From: Sanguinoderma infundibulare
Lineage: Eukaryota; Basidiomycota; Agaricomycetes; Polyporales; Polyporaceae
Direction: 5' to 3'
Length of the DNA: 64,000 nucleotides
Assembly: GCA_032821775.1 (NCBI GenBank)
Contig: JAVLRN010000004.1
Span: 3,906,001 to 3,970,000 of the forward strand
Below, in pieces: positions 47,076 through 57,986 of the stretch. The translations under genes were made by a program, and so were the position numbers. The notes beneath the pieces are model-generated. The model saw only the letters and a program-made list of their open reading frames with translations. It did not search any database and was not told the DNA's origin. Within the stretch, counting starts at the first letter, position 1; every line of letters begins with the position of its first letter.

Positions 47076-49933
47076 CTATATATAACACGAGAACCGCGCA
47101 TCCGTAGGGCCCCTGGAGTCCACTGTTCGCAGGGTGGTACGGACGTTGCATTGTTAGAATGTATATGGAACTGAGCGCGCACACCAGGTTGCGAGACGTA
47201 CCGCATTGCCAACAGTCTAGCAGATGATTTGGATCGCTGTCGCCGATGACGTGGGTTGTCAATTGAGAGTCCGAGTCGGTTTGGCGCGGCCATGAGGGGA
47301 CTCACTATTTGCGCTTGATCGCGACCAGTCTGTCATAGTTGTCTCCCCAGAACGAAGCTAGGGGAGGTGGACTGAGATACAGGTCCCGTGTCCATAGGAC
47401 TGCCCAGGAACTCACCGGTGTAATCTGGTTCGTGCACGTCGGCTTCGTTCTGCGGCGTAGCACGATGCGTCAAGTCAGCCTCATCATGCCGCGAATGGGC
47501 CAATGATAGGCCACGAGGGTCGCTCACGAAGTACGCGCCAGAGCCCGGCGTGATATGGCGCAGGCTGTCCATGTGCGAGGACAGATTGGCGTATATCGCG
47601 CTTTTCTCATACAGAGTTGTGTTGAAGTTCCACGACTTACCGGCCGCGACCTGCATATTCAACGCTCTGCCGGTCAGCAATCTCACCTAAGAGAAATGGG
47701 ACGCGGGAACGCACATGCCAGAGTGACTTGCGCCATATCGGGTTCACGCTCGTCCCGTTGTCAGCTTTGAAGAAGAACGTTCCGACGGCAAAAATGAACG
47801 GGGGCTCCGGGTTATTGAGTACCGGGTTGAGCCTCTGAAGAAGTTCAGTCTGCTTGGCGGCCGTTCGGAAGTTGTCCGCCGGTATGAGGCGGGACGTGGT
47901 CACGGATGGAAGGCCCACTGGCTGCAGATGTCAGGAGGTCGCAAACGTCAAAGCCGCGTTTCCACCATATCGAAGTGTGATATGCTATACATACCACGCT
48001 CGAGTTGAGGATGAATGTATTGAAGAATGAGAGGAATGACGACTGCAAGGTCAAGGTAAATGTAGCGTCAACCGAAGCGGCAAAGTGCTTGAGAGTCTCC
48101 ATCTCCTTCGCCGCTTGGGACATGTTGATGAGCAGATTGGCGAAGATGATTCCTGTCCGGGGCTTCCATCCAACGTCAAATAAATCGGAGCTGTAATATT
48201 CCGAGGCCAACGTACGACAATGTATCCACCCCAACCTGAAGGAGGTGTGATCAATCAACGTCCCACGATTGGCATGTGCTATCGGACGAACCAGTCTCGG
48301 CATAACGGAGAGCGTTTTACACCGAGAATTGCATCCATTTGCTCTGAAGTTCATCGGTAGCGGGAGAGTAGAAACTCATAAAGACGCTAATCCATGCGCG
48401 TAAACAACCTCAATAGTACTGAAGAGGGGTAAAAACGCACGTTGGGAAAGCTATCTGAGGGAGTGCGAGCATCGTCGCTTCAAGCACGACACCAAACGTC
48501 CCACCTCCTCCCCCGCGGACGGCGAAGAACAGGTCCGCATTCTCACAGGAGCTCGCTGTGCGGAATTCGCCATCAGGAGTAACGATCTTCACCTCGAGCT
48601 GAGGATATGGGTCAAATCAACACATGATACGACGTGGATCGCGAACGACCCATGATCTTACCACTCGATCTACTGCGAGGCCAAAGGCATTGGAGAATGC
48701 GCTGAACAAGGAGACACGAGGTCAATGTTGTGCGTCAAATGCATTACCCACTGGACGCACCTATGCCCGCCACCCTGTGCGACAACATTAGTATATTGTG
48801 GCTAGATGGCATTCGGTAGAGAGCGTACCTGCAGATATCCTCCAGCAGCCGCAACACTCCGTTCGGCTCCTCCTGGAAGTGTGATATTGTTGGCTTCTGC
48901 AAAGTCGTATAGGGCACCTTGGCTCGTTCCAGCCTGTCCATTCAAGTTGGTGTTTCGGCTCCATCACCTTTGAGAGGGATGAGTCGACGTACCCCGAATG
49001 TAACACCGGGTATGATGCGTCTACCCGAACATCCCGCGGGAACGAACGACGAGTTGTAAGATATCTATAATGACTAATTGATCACGCGGCACAAGGTATT
49101 GTGCGGCACATATTTACCCCCTGAAGGTTGTGCAGCTAAGAGATAGTTAATCATTATCTAGGACGAGCGATACTGCAGCACATACCCAGACCGCGAGCGA
49201 AGCGGCACCGCTGCTCCGACCACTGTAATCATGCTGTAGCGCAAATCTCAGTGAGAAGTCTCGAATCGAGGCACCGCAACGGACATACACCGGTATTTTT
49301 CACAACCACGGGTACGCCTGTGGTGTTGGAAAACGTAAAGGCGGCCTGCACATCGGAAGGCTCCCGGACATCTATCTGTGATGGGAATCAAATTCAGGTC
49401 GGATCAGCACTTGCAATTACTTTTGGACGCACGTAATACTGCGGAATGCTTCCCAAAGCACACTTGTGGGGAGCCGAAAAGGCGACCGGATCGCTGGGGT
49501 TCAGATTGTCGAGAAGGCACTGCTCGGAAGTTGCTTGACAGGTCTCCCATTCCGTCTACAAGATGCCCCAGTGAGAAATGGAGTACATCGACGGAGCAGA
49601 CATACTAACATTCATGTAAGACCCGAAGACCCCCAGGCGAACGGCTGCACATGATATCATCAGAGTGGTCGGTCAGCGATCATGGGGAATCCACTCACTA
49701 GGATTGGTGTAGTTTTGCTGGACTGCAGTGCAAGCATCAGCATCATGGTCTCCGAGAACGCCTTGGAACACATCTTCGAAGCATGGGCGCGCGAACGGAA
49801 CAGCTGTATAGAGCCTGCCATTCACGGAAGCATTCAGAGCACTCCACTGCTCCTGGGATATGCTTTCGATGGCAGCAGCTGCAGAGAGGGATGCTAAAGA
49901 AAGCGAAACCGTGAGCAGTGATGGAGACCGCAT
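47076..49933 (-). pseudogene. Secreted FAD-linked oxidase BBE2 with one internal stop
   Basis: Close paralogue of BBE1 with identical exon plan. Start at 49933: MRSPSLLTVSLSLASLSAAA (signal peptide), then TEWETCQATSEQCLLDNLNP, IDVREPSDVQAAFTF and VVVKNTGHDYSGRSSGAASL (flavin-anchoring His). Then LYDFAEANNITLPGGAERSV, GGYLQ-GGGHSAFSNAFGL, RGGGGGTFGVVLEATML, FYSPATDELQSKWMQFSV and NEADVHEPDYT. It ends SFWGDNYDRLVAIKRKYDP...CYI-stop at 47076. One codon, 48,317-48,319 (minus strand), reads TAA within the phrase QFSV-stop-NALRYAETG, where BBE1 has SVSTALGYAETG. No nearby splice signal removes it. Unless this base is an error, the protein would stop before the substrate domain. Otherwise the gene is complete, so the damage is recent. 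Confidence 0.75.
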
Positions 49934-51280
49934 GTCTGGGGAAGAGCGAGGGGTGCTTACGAATACCGAGAGCAAAGAGTTATACTCATTGCCTGCGCCA
50001 CACAGCGGTAAAACGATCATATGAAACCTTAATGGCACTGACGGTACCTGGTCGAATGTTATACTCCCAGGTTGTACAGCTCGTCCCGTACAGAGCAAAT
50101 ACAGAGCCCAGGTGAAGCAAGCGCCAGGGCCATGCTCCAATCTAACATCGAGACAGCAAGTTTCACATGACGTCTGGTGGGGTAGTCAAGGGATTGATTA
50201 GTTGTTGTGCCCCGGGTAAAATATTAACCACGTATACAACGTCTTGAACTAGCAGCTTCCCCAGCGGGTGTGGCGGGCCTGTGAAGGGAACTTCAAGTCT
50301 CGATCATCGTGAGAATCTACAGTTCTTACCCTACAGAGAGCGCCTTGCCCATGGTTCCCAGTACCAGGTAACGGAATCTGTCAGGCTGCATTTTGTGCCA
50401 TATCGGCAATGCGCCTGAGATGATTGCATGACCCAACGGAAGATCACAGAGTCCGCTGCCGCTATTATTTGTGCTTCAACGGTGGACACGAAACTGCGAG
50501 CCATGATTATGCTACCCTGTGAAAGCCATACCACAATCAGCCTCCGTCCGAAGAGCCTAGTCTCGGGTTCCACGTACCAAGTGAAGGAGTGCATGATGGC
50601 ATACCATGAGTGATGGTGGCAAACCTTGGCAACTGAAGCCGCCCATGTGTCATCCTTACTCGGTGTCGGACCTGATTACGTACACATATATATATGTATA
50701 TACCTTCCGCTATCGCTTCCCCCAGTCTTTACTGATGAGATATCAGGTACGCATCCTACATATGCATGTATACTACAGTCCTTACTTACGCGAGATCAGA
50801 TGTTAACTGTTCCAGTTCTCTCGTTTGAGTGTTGGAGACTGAGTCTCCTTCCACCATGTTGCTTGCCCACCGGCGTCTAGTGATGTTAGTCATACTTACT
50901 AAGCAACGGGATCACGGAGTTCGAATCCCTCGCTTGCCGTTTCTCGGTTTTCTACATACTCAGCTCTCCGCCAATTTCGGGCCAACTCTCCTCTGGCTCT
51001 CCCACTCCATCTCTCAAGCCCTTGCTCCACTCGACAGCTGCGGAGCTCGTTCTTTACCTCGTATGTCATCATATGACCAACGGATGGCCTGCAGATAGCC
51101 TGTGTTCCTTCGAAACCTCTGGCAACCGGCGCCAGGTAGCTCAAGACTGAAAATCGCCGAGTGCTCTCATTTGGTGACTGACGTAGCGCAAGACCTCCTC
51201 AACACTGCACCTCTCGCTCTTCCTGGACCGTCGAAGGCCCAGGAGGGTCGTAAACGGCGGGCAGACATTCACGTTTGATA
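49934..51280. other. Gene-free interval
   Basis: 1.35 kb upstream of BBE2. No recognised exon. An 87-codon minus-strand frame (50,331-50,594) has no known domain. A T-arm-like GGAGTTCGAATCCC at about 50,917 lacks the rest of a tRNA. Confidence 0.4.
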
Positions 51281-52186
51281 CATAGCGAGCCAGGAGAAGT
51301 AACAGCACGAAACCTCGGGTACGGAGAGGCTGTCGTTATCCAACGGACCGATTTCGTAGTTTTTCACCCGCTGCATTCGTAACGGTGTTGGTTTCGCGTT
51401 GTTGCCTCGATCACCCGAGCGGGCGGTTCCTCAAGTACGTCGGCTCGGCGGCCGCAGTGCGCGATATGGTGCAGATGGCGGACGTGGTTGATGGTCCTGG
51501 CGCGCCCGTGAACTACCTTGGGGCCTCGTATGCCACGTATGTGTGTGCTTGGTTTGTGAACAGTGAGTGAGTTCTGCGGAGGCTCGGAGCGGTGTGTTGA
51601 CTAACCCATCCGTACATCACAGTGTTCCCTGAGGTACTTCCTTCATCCCTTTACAAACCGTTTCTGCCGTTGCTCATTGATGCTTGAAGCGCGTAGGAAA
51701 GGTTATCCTCGATGGGGTGATGAACCCTGTGCTGTATGCGACCGAAGAGCTACCGCTCGTGCGTCTCTTCCTGATATCGGTAGTCAGGGATTGGGAATAA
51801 CGACATGGATTCCAGGCGTGGTATAACCAAGTCACTTCCACGGACACCGTCTACAAGGCGTTCGTGATCGGGTGCGCACTCGCAGGGCCGCAGGGATGTG
51901 CGCTTGCATCCGCCGAGCAGACTCCGGAGGACGTGCACGAGACCATCCTCGCGGTGCTGCAGGCTCTCTACGACGCTGATACGAAGACTGACAATGGGAC
52001 AGTATCGATCACGTCGGGTCATCTTCGTGGTCAGTATGTTCACCCGCTTTGGGCGGCGCGCAAGGAAGGGGTACTGACGCGATGATCGCGGGGACACAGC
52101 GGACTTGTTCAATACCCTGTACTTCCCATCTACCTGGGCGACATTTGCGAACGAACTGGCGCAGATTGCACAGAACGTGTCCGCGG
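51281..52186 (+). pseudogene. Truncated, internally deleted copy of the TAP-like hydrolase
   Basis: Copy of the hydrolase gene region at 58,352-60,258. From 51,281 it matches the sequence upstream of that gene. It then jumps at about 51,401 from GGTTTCGCGTTGT straight to TGCCTCGATCACCCGAGCGG, so the start codon, signal peptide and first third of the protein are missing. The remaining exons read SGRFLKYVGSAAAVRDMVQM, the nucleophile elbow NYLGASYATYV, RVGKVILDGVMNPVLYATEE, YKAFVIGCALAGPQGCALAS and LFNTLYFPSTWATFANELAQ. At about 52,186 the sequence switches in mid-exon to the reductase domain of an AFR. The Asp and His of the catalytic triad are therefore absent too. Confidence 0.85.
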
Positions 52187-53481
52187 CGCGTTGCGCGCGT
52201 GTACGCGCTGAATCGCGACGCGTCGGGGGAGAGTAAGACGCTTGAGGCGAGGCAGAGGGACGTCTTCGAGACGTGGGGACTGGACGACGATCTGCTGAGT
52301 TCGGCCAAGGCCTCGTTCCATGTGGCCGACTTTGGCAAACCGGACTTTGCGTTGGACGCGCGGGTGCTTGAGGAGGTGATTCTTTCGGTGTCCTGTCTCT
52401 CCTGAAAGGATCTCAAGGAGTTTCTAGATCCGGGGCTCGGTAACGGCTATCATCCATAGCGGTACGAATCTCCGTTCATCCGCATGTGCGGTTGTGAACA
52501 TCCGCTGATGCGACTCCTTTCAAACAACGTGGCGCGTTGACTTCAACGTCGCTCTGCCTTCCTTCGAACCGCCCGTCGCCGGGACTCGCAACCTCGTCAA
52601 CTTTGCGCTCACCTCTCCTAGGCCTGGAGGCCCGAGGGTCCTGTTCGTCAGCTCCGTCAGCGCGCTGCACAGTGCGTCGTATCTATCTACGTCACCTTTC
52701 CGCCGCTGACCATGACGCCAGACTACGCTGGCGCGACGCCCGCCCCAGAAACGCTCGACCTCGGACCGGAGGTCGCCGTGGGCCAAGGGTACGACGAGAG
52801 CAAGCGGGTTGCGGAGCAGATCCTCTGGCGCGCGCGCAGGGAAACCGGGCTGCGGACGACGTCCGTGCGCGTCGGGCAGCTCAGCGGGGACTCGCGCAGC
52901 GGGGGGTGGAACACAAGGGAGTGGGTCCCTGTGATCGTGCGCGCGAGCAAGGAGCTGGGATGCGCGCCCGCGTTGGACGGCGTAAGTTGCATTGTTCCGC
53001 GAACCATTCGATGGCCGGCCGAGTGTGCTCATCCCGATTACCCGATTATTGGCAGAAATTGGCGTGGGTGCCGATCGACGTCGCGGGTGCGGCGCTGCTC
53101 GAGATGCTGCTGCTCAGTGACGAGCCGGTCTTGCACCTCACCGCGGCTAGGAGCGTCGCGTGGAAGGACGTGTTTGGGCCGGTCGCGGAGCGCCTCGGCG
53201 TGCCGCTCGTGCCGGCGAGCGAGTGGCTGGAGAAGCTGCAGGCGTCGGCGCGCGCGGTCGCGGCAGACCATCGTCGTCGCGATGCCGGTGGATACGACTC
53301 GGCGCACGCTCTCGTCGAGTTTTTCGCTGTAATCATGTCGGGATCCTTCGGGGAGACGCAGCTTGGGACGACCAAGTCTTTCGAGGTCGCGCGGAGCCTT
53401 GCGGCGCTCGGTCCTCTGGGGAAGGAGGACGTGCTGAGGTGGGTCGCGTTCTGGGAGCGCGTCGGGTTTTTGAAGGCGTGA
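52187..53481 (+). pseudogene. AFR3: reductase-domain fragment of an adenylate-forming reductase
   Basis: Matches the last 1.3 kb of AFR2 from RVYALNRDASGESKTLEARQ to VGFLKA-stop at 53481. It lacks the adenylation and carrier domains and the NADPH-binding TGTTGGVGS. It keeps HVADFGKPDFALDARVLEE, NVALPSFEPPVAGTRN and the Y-x3-K site as GYDESKRVAEQIL. The intron before WRVDFNVAL has lost its acceptor: CAACAGCG in AFR2 (42,476-42,477) is CAACAACG here (52,526-52,527). There is no start codon or promoter of its own. It is a duplication-born fragment fused to the hydrolase remnant. Confidence 0.88.
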
Positions 53482-55031
53482 GCTACTGTATGGTGCTTCA
53501 AGCATTCAGATGTTGTTGCATCTGGCATCTGTTTCTGAGCGATACTGTTGTACGATAGCGTTCTCGAAGTTGTTTGACGGCAAAGGAAATGTGTATGTAT
53601 AGATATCGGTTTCAATCTGAAATACCGGGCAGACCTAAAATCTGGATGTACACAGTTACATGACAGACGAAAATGTTGACGATGCCGCGTCCGATTATAC
53701 TCGAGAGCCTTCATAGCACGTTGTGTTCTCCCCCAGTGCGTCCAAACTGGTTACTATTATAGATGCCCCGCGTATCGGAGCTTGCGTAGAGCCGTGAAAT
53801 TGTTCGAGACGATGCGAGGGACGACGACCCCCGTGTTGCAAGCAGCAGGTCCTAGTAAAAGCGGCAGCCTGTAGTCCGTCGGCCGAGTCGACGTGAGTGC
53901 GCAGTGATAACCTCTACAACGCTTTGACAGAGAGTGTCGTGTCGATGAGCATTGAGTACGAGATGATAGGAGACAGTCAGATGTGCAAAGGGAAGTCACG
54001 AGCGAGGTCGACTCGGTCGAGGACCAGGGTACAGGAGCAGTGTCTGGGGTCCGGAGTTCTACCCTGGTTACCGCGTGCGCCTGGCCTGCGCAACTTTAAT
54101 GCAAATGCTGGACCAGTGGTGGTCTGATAATAGCATGAACGCCGCGACCCGGTGATGTGACGTGACTGCCAGTGATCCTCTTTCAGGCAGACAATAAAAT
54201 TCGTTGGACAGTTACCTTGGTCCTTGACGGTGTTTAACATCTATTTACCCGTATTGACCATGCCCATGGATTGGACAAGGATTGGACTTACATATCGCTC
54301 TTTGAACGAGCCGCGCCCAGGCTGATAGAAGCATTGGAAGCGATACTAAAGCGCTCGCTCCATCTACGCCCCACCGGGTTCGGTCCGACGGGCGCTTGCA
54401 GGACTCTAGCTTTCTGTCACTGCGAACACGTTGCGCGCGGTAAGCCTCTTACCAAAGGTCAATCCCGTCATGTCAACTGAGACCCGTTCTGGAGCCCGCA
54501 GTTTCTCCGCCCAGGCACCACGATCGAACGGAGGTTCTGCTACATCGTACGCAGTATCTGCGAGTGCGGTCTGCCGTGTTTCGAAACCGCGCTTGGAGTC
54601 TTCAGTCACACACATGCCGGTATCATCAGGAGCTTGGTACGCTCGGATGTTCCAGATGCCCTGGGACGGATGGATTCTGACCGGCATCCATCATAATCGT
54701 CAGCCGCACTCGCCACGGAACGGAGCGAACACGGTCATCATCTGAGGGGTTGGCGAGTCGAGTTGGCCACCATCGCCGGCGCATCACCGAGCCACTGGAA
54801 TAGCTCTCCTGCAAATCGAGTAAGCTGCCGGTTCTTTCGGTTCCAATGACGGCAAACGGGAACTCATCGCGGGCTGCGCGATGGTGTCCCCAACACATCA
54901 TGACCTGGCGCGAATCAGCATGTCCGGCGTCCGTTTCGGTGGAGCCGCGACGAGTGTTAAGGGCCTCTCCTTCATTTTATGGACCAGTTCCTCGGCCAAA
55001 CGATCCAGCGATGATATCCGACAAAGCTCGA
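53482..55031. other. Spacer between AFR3 and DES3 remnants
   Basis: Copy of 43,429-44,994 with many small indels. No gene recognised. Confidence 0.45.
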
Positions 55032-55801
55032 ATCCCTCCCTATCCCGACGAGCTGCCCTCTTGGTAAGTCGAGTGCATCTTGTCGAGCCGGCATTCAGGA
55101 TGGGCTCAATTATCCCACAGGAAGCTCAAGGACATTCGCGATCAGTTGCCTACAAGGCTCCATCAAAGGCATACATTGAAATCTGTGGCCTACATCGCTC
55201 GAGGAATCGGTCTGGCCATCGCGTTCTTCAACATTACCCTTCGACTGGACCATTACTTCGGTTCTTCTGAGGCTAGTGCATTCCTGGGCCCCAGGGTCGC
55301 TTTAGGTGGTCGTTGCGTTATATGGGCAGCCTAGTAAGCATTTGGCGAGGTGACTTAACACCGCGACCACGCTCTGATCGCCATGCAGTTGGTGGTTCCA
55401 GGGTCTCGTGCTTACGGGGTTCTGGGTTCTCGGGCATGAGGTCAGTCACACTTTGAGGATCACATCATGCAGCCGGCTCACCGCTATGACCCAAAAAGTG
55501 TGCACATGGAACACTGTCTGACAGCAAGGTTTCATGCGACATTATGGGATATGTGAGAGCCAATTCTTATCGCATACAGCAGACGAACCAAGTCGTCGGC
55601 CGTGATATTCATAGGTCATGCACAGCTTCCTCTTCGCTCCGTACTTCAGCTGGCGGGTGTCCCACAACCGACATCACAGCTACCACGGCTCGATGGAGAA
55701 GGACGAGTTATTCGTTCTACCAACTCGCTCGGACGTTGGCTTCCCCTCCGACGCAGACGTCAATTACTTCTCGGATGTGGTGGAAGATAGCCCGATATAT
55801 A

Positions 55802-56301
55802 CATCAGTAATTCACACGAGTTCTGAACGTCTGGATACCTGGCGCTTAGGGCGCCTAAGAGGGTGAAAACACGGACATTAACCTACCGTCGGCCGCCCAC
55901 CCTTCGCGGCGCCACGGTTTGAAGTGCAGGAGGTATTATTGCTTTTGCGCAACCATCTGGGAGTGCGCGGTCCACGCGCGGGGACTGGAGAGCGTGTCAG
56001 TGCTCGCACATTGACGCACGGCGATGACCAGTATTGCCGATGATGGCGCCCATCGTGCACTAGTTTCGTCGGAGGGTGTTTGTAGGGGGCATCCGAGCCA
56101 TTGTAGGTCTTGTTGGACCTTTCGCTGCACTGTGAGTGTCCCTTTCAAAATGTCTGACAGGGTAGTTTTGCACCTCTGACCTCTGACCTCTGACCTCTGA
56201 CCTCTGGCGTGTCTGAAATGGGTCTGAATTTATCTGAAAACATCTGAAAACGTCTGAAATGTCTGTGACAGACGTCTCAGAACTCCTGGGAATTTCTGAT
56301 G
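55802..56301. mobile_element. 500-base inverted-repeat element (MITE-like), family B, in DES3
   Basis: Absent from DES2 at the same codon, so a clear insertion. It is flanked by TA on each side (55,800-55,801 and 56,302-56,303). The terminal inverted repeats are about 32 bases: left CATCAGTAATTCACACGAG..., right (reverse complement) CATCAGAAATTCCCAGGAG..., with three mismatches and one gap up to ACGTCTG. It carries no transposase frame. The interior has CTCTGAC units in tandem (about 56,173-56,205) and then repeated TCTGAAA phrases. The termini differ from family A, so a second TA-targeting family is present. Confidence 0.88.
56173..56207 (+). repeat. CTCTGAC tandem repeat within element B
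   Basis: About five perfect 7-base units, followed by the looser TCTGAAA/CGTCTGAAA series up to about 56,265. These unit arrays are internal to the element. Confidence 0.8.
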
Positions 56302-57621
56302 TACCCTCGTCACGTTACTCGTACAGCAAATATTTGGCTTCCACGCATATCTCAGTAGGGAAATTTCAACTGGATCTTACATTCCGACCGCCGCTCATGC
56401 CAGTATGCAGTATTCAACATCTCTGGACCGAAGGGCGCATCGCACAGGACTAATCACTTTAACCGTGCGTCGCCAATCTCTCGTTTCTACCAGTGTTATT
56501 GAGACGAAGCCAATAGCCTTCCAGGGCCATCACTTGTAAGTTGTGGGACGTGGTCATGTCCGACATGGGTATCCTCTGCATGGGACTGCTCGTTTGGTGT
56601 GCAGTCCGCACGTACGGCATCGCTGCCGTCGCCAAGTACTATGTCGTTCCTTGGATGGCTGCCAACCACTGGATCGTCATGGTCACGTTCCTGCAGCACA
56701 CCGATCCCGCACTCCCGCATTTTCGTGCGCCGGCCTGGAGCTTCCCGCGTGGCGCGACCGCTACTATAGACCGTGATTTCCTTGGGTGGCAACGGAGGTT
56801 CTTTCTCTACGACGGTACGTCATCTCAGCGCGTTTTCTTTCCGTGTCAGGGATACAGACTGCTAACGCTCATGTCTGATGTGCTAGTCTGCCACTTCCAC
56901 GTCGTGCACCATTTTTTCCCGAAGATCCCGTTCTACCACGCAGAGGAGGCGACCAAGCATCTGAGCGACGCCATCGGGCCGTACTACATGCGCTCCGCGA
57001 AGCCTTCCTTCCGGGCGTTATGGGATAACTACAAGTTTTGCCGTTTCGTGGACGACGAAGGTACGAAGGGATGTGTCTTGTTTCCAGTCCATCCTTTGAA
57101 GTCACCAACGGTCATTGCAGGCGACGTGGTGTTCTACCGAAACAACAAGGGCAGAACGATTCAAGACTAATGAAGATGACGCGGATTATAGTGAACAATA
57201 AACCTACGAGTACGGAGCGACCTGGGCCCGGGGTACGCGAAAGTAGTTACAGGCTGTTTTAAATAGATGGGATTGCGGCAGGTGCTGCCCTGACAGCGGT
57301 GCGACTAGAGCGTCCTCCGATTTGGCGTTGCGCTCAGCATCTCATAATCGCGCAGCAGGTTTGGGAAGTCAGGCTATCTCTGAGCGCTCATCGCAGGGAA
57401 CCGGCCATGTTTGCCGCGGCAAAGGCAAGGGACCAGAGGATATATAGCTGCAGATCTGCGTGTTGCGCTGTGGAACGTGAGCGTGAAAAGCACCGGTTTC
57501 CATGAGGAGGATCGACGTGGCCGTGGCCGTTTTCCGCGGTTAGGTCATGAGGCGCAACAGCATCGAAACGAATTTGCGCTCGATAAACTAGCAGAACGAA
57601 ATCGAGTGAATGCGTCCCGAG

Positions 57622-57986
57622 TATGAGACCCGCGCATCCGTAGGGCCCCCGGAGTCCACTGTTCGCAGGGCTGCACAGACGTTGGGTTGTTAGAGTGTAC
57701 ACGGAGCTGAGCGTGCACCCCGGGTTGCGAGACGTACGGCATTGCCAACAGTCTAGCAGATGATTTGGATCGCTGTTACCATGAAGGGAGTTGTCAGTTG
57801 AGAGTCAGAGTCGGCCCGGGTGACTCGGTGTGGCGCGGCCAAGAAGGAACTCCCTATTTGCGCTTGATCGCAACCAGTCTGTCATAGTAGTTGTCTCCCC
57901 AGAATGAAGCTGCGGAAGGCAGACCGAGATATAGGTCCCATGTCCATAGCACTGCGCAGGAACTCACCGGTATGATCTGGTTCGTG
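57622..57986 (-). pseudogene. BBE3: 3' fragment of an FAD-linked oxidase
   Basis: Only the last exons of a BBE copy: SFWGDNYYDRLVAIKRK, with a 3-base insertion relative to BBE2, then DPNHLLDCWQC and the final exon. The usual end ...FSCYI-stop is replaced by a small deletion around 57,622. At 57,986 the sequence leaves the duplicated block and becomes unrelated. Non-functional. Confidence 0.8.

Larger units (their letters stand above)
42152..47434. repeat. Direct duplication block, copy A
   Basis: Covers the reductase-domain part of AFR2, the spacer, all of DES2 and the 3' end of BBE2. It is near-identical, including introns and spacers, to 52,187-57,986 in the same orientation. Borders were set where sequence identity stops: on the left at the shared GCGCGTGTACGCGCTGAAT, on the right after TCTGGTTCGTG. 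Copy A lies in intact gene context, so it is the parental copy. Confidence 0.85.
55032..57170 (+). pseudogene. DES3: broken copy of DES2
   Basis: Copy of DES2 with four independent lesions. The start ATG of DES2 is ATC here (55,032-55,034). A 500-base TA-flanked element (55,802-56,301) interrupts the exon after EDSPIYT. Seven extra bases, TAAGTTG, at 56,537-56,543 put a stop directly after GHHL. One extra base near the end turns DYEDDADYNEQ into D-stop (57,168-57,170). Otherwise the exons are well kept: [93 protein letters not shown] and HFHVVHHFFPKIPFYHAEEA. Non-functional. Confidence 0.92.
52187..57986. repeat. Direct duplication block, copy B
   Basis: Second copy of 42,152-47,434, same orientation, about 10 kb downstream. 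It is longer by about 0.5 kb, mainly because of the element at 55,802-56,301. All genes in this copy (AFR3, DES3, BBE3) are fragments or broken. Both borders cut through genes: the reductase domain on the left, BBE on the right. Confidence 0.85.

Noticed and set aside
50850..50945. tRNA-like T arm (GGAGTTCGAATCCC)
   Set aside because: No matching acceptor stem, D arm or anticodon arm upstream; T-stem pairs poorly.
52537..53481. 314-codon frame in the AFR3 region as a separate gene
   Set aside because: Same explanation as in AFR2: a shadow frame running into the true last exon.
56160..56270. CTCTGAC / TCTGAAA arrays considered as a CRISPR-like or minisatellite locus
   Set aside because: Units are contiguous without spacers and lie wholly inside a defined inverted-repeat element of a eukaryotic genome.
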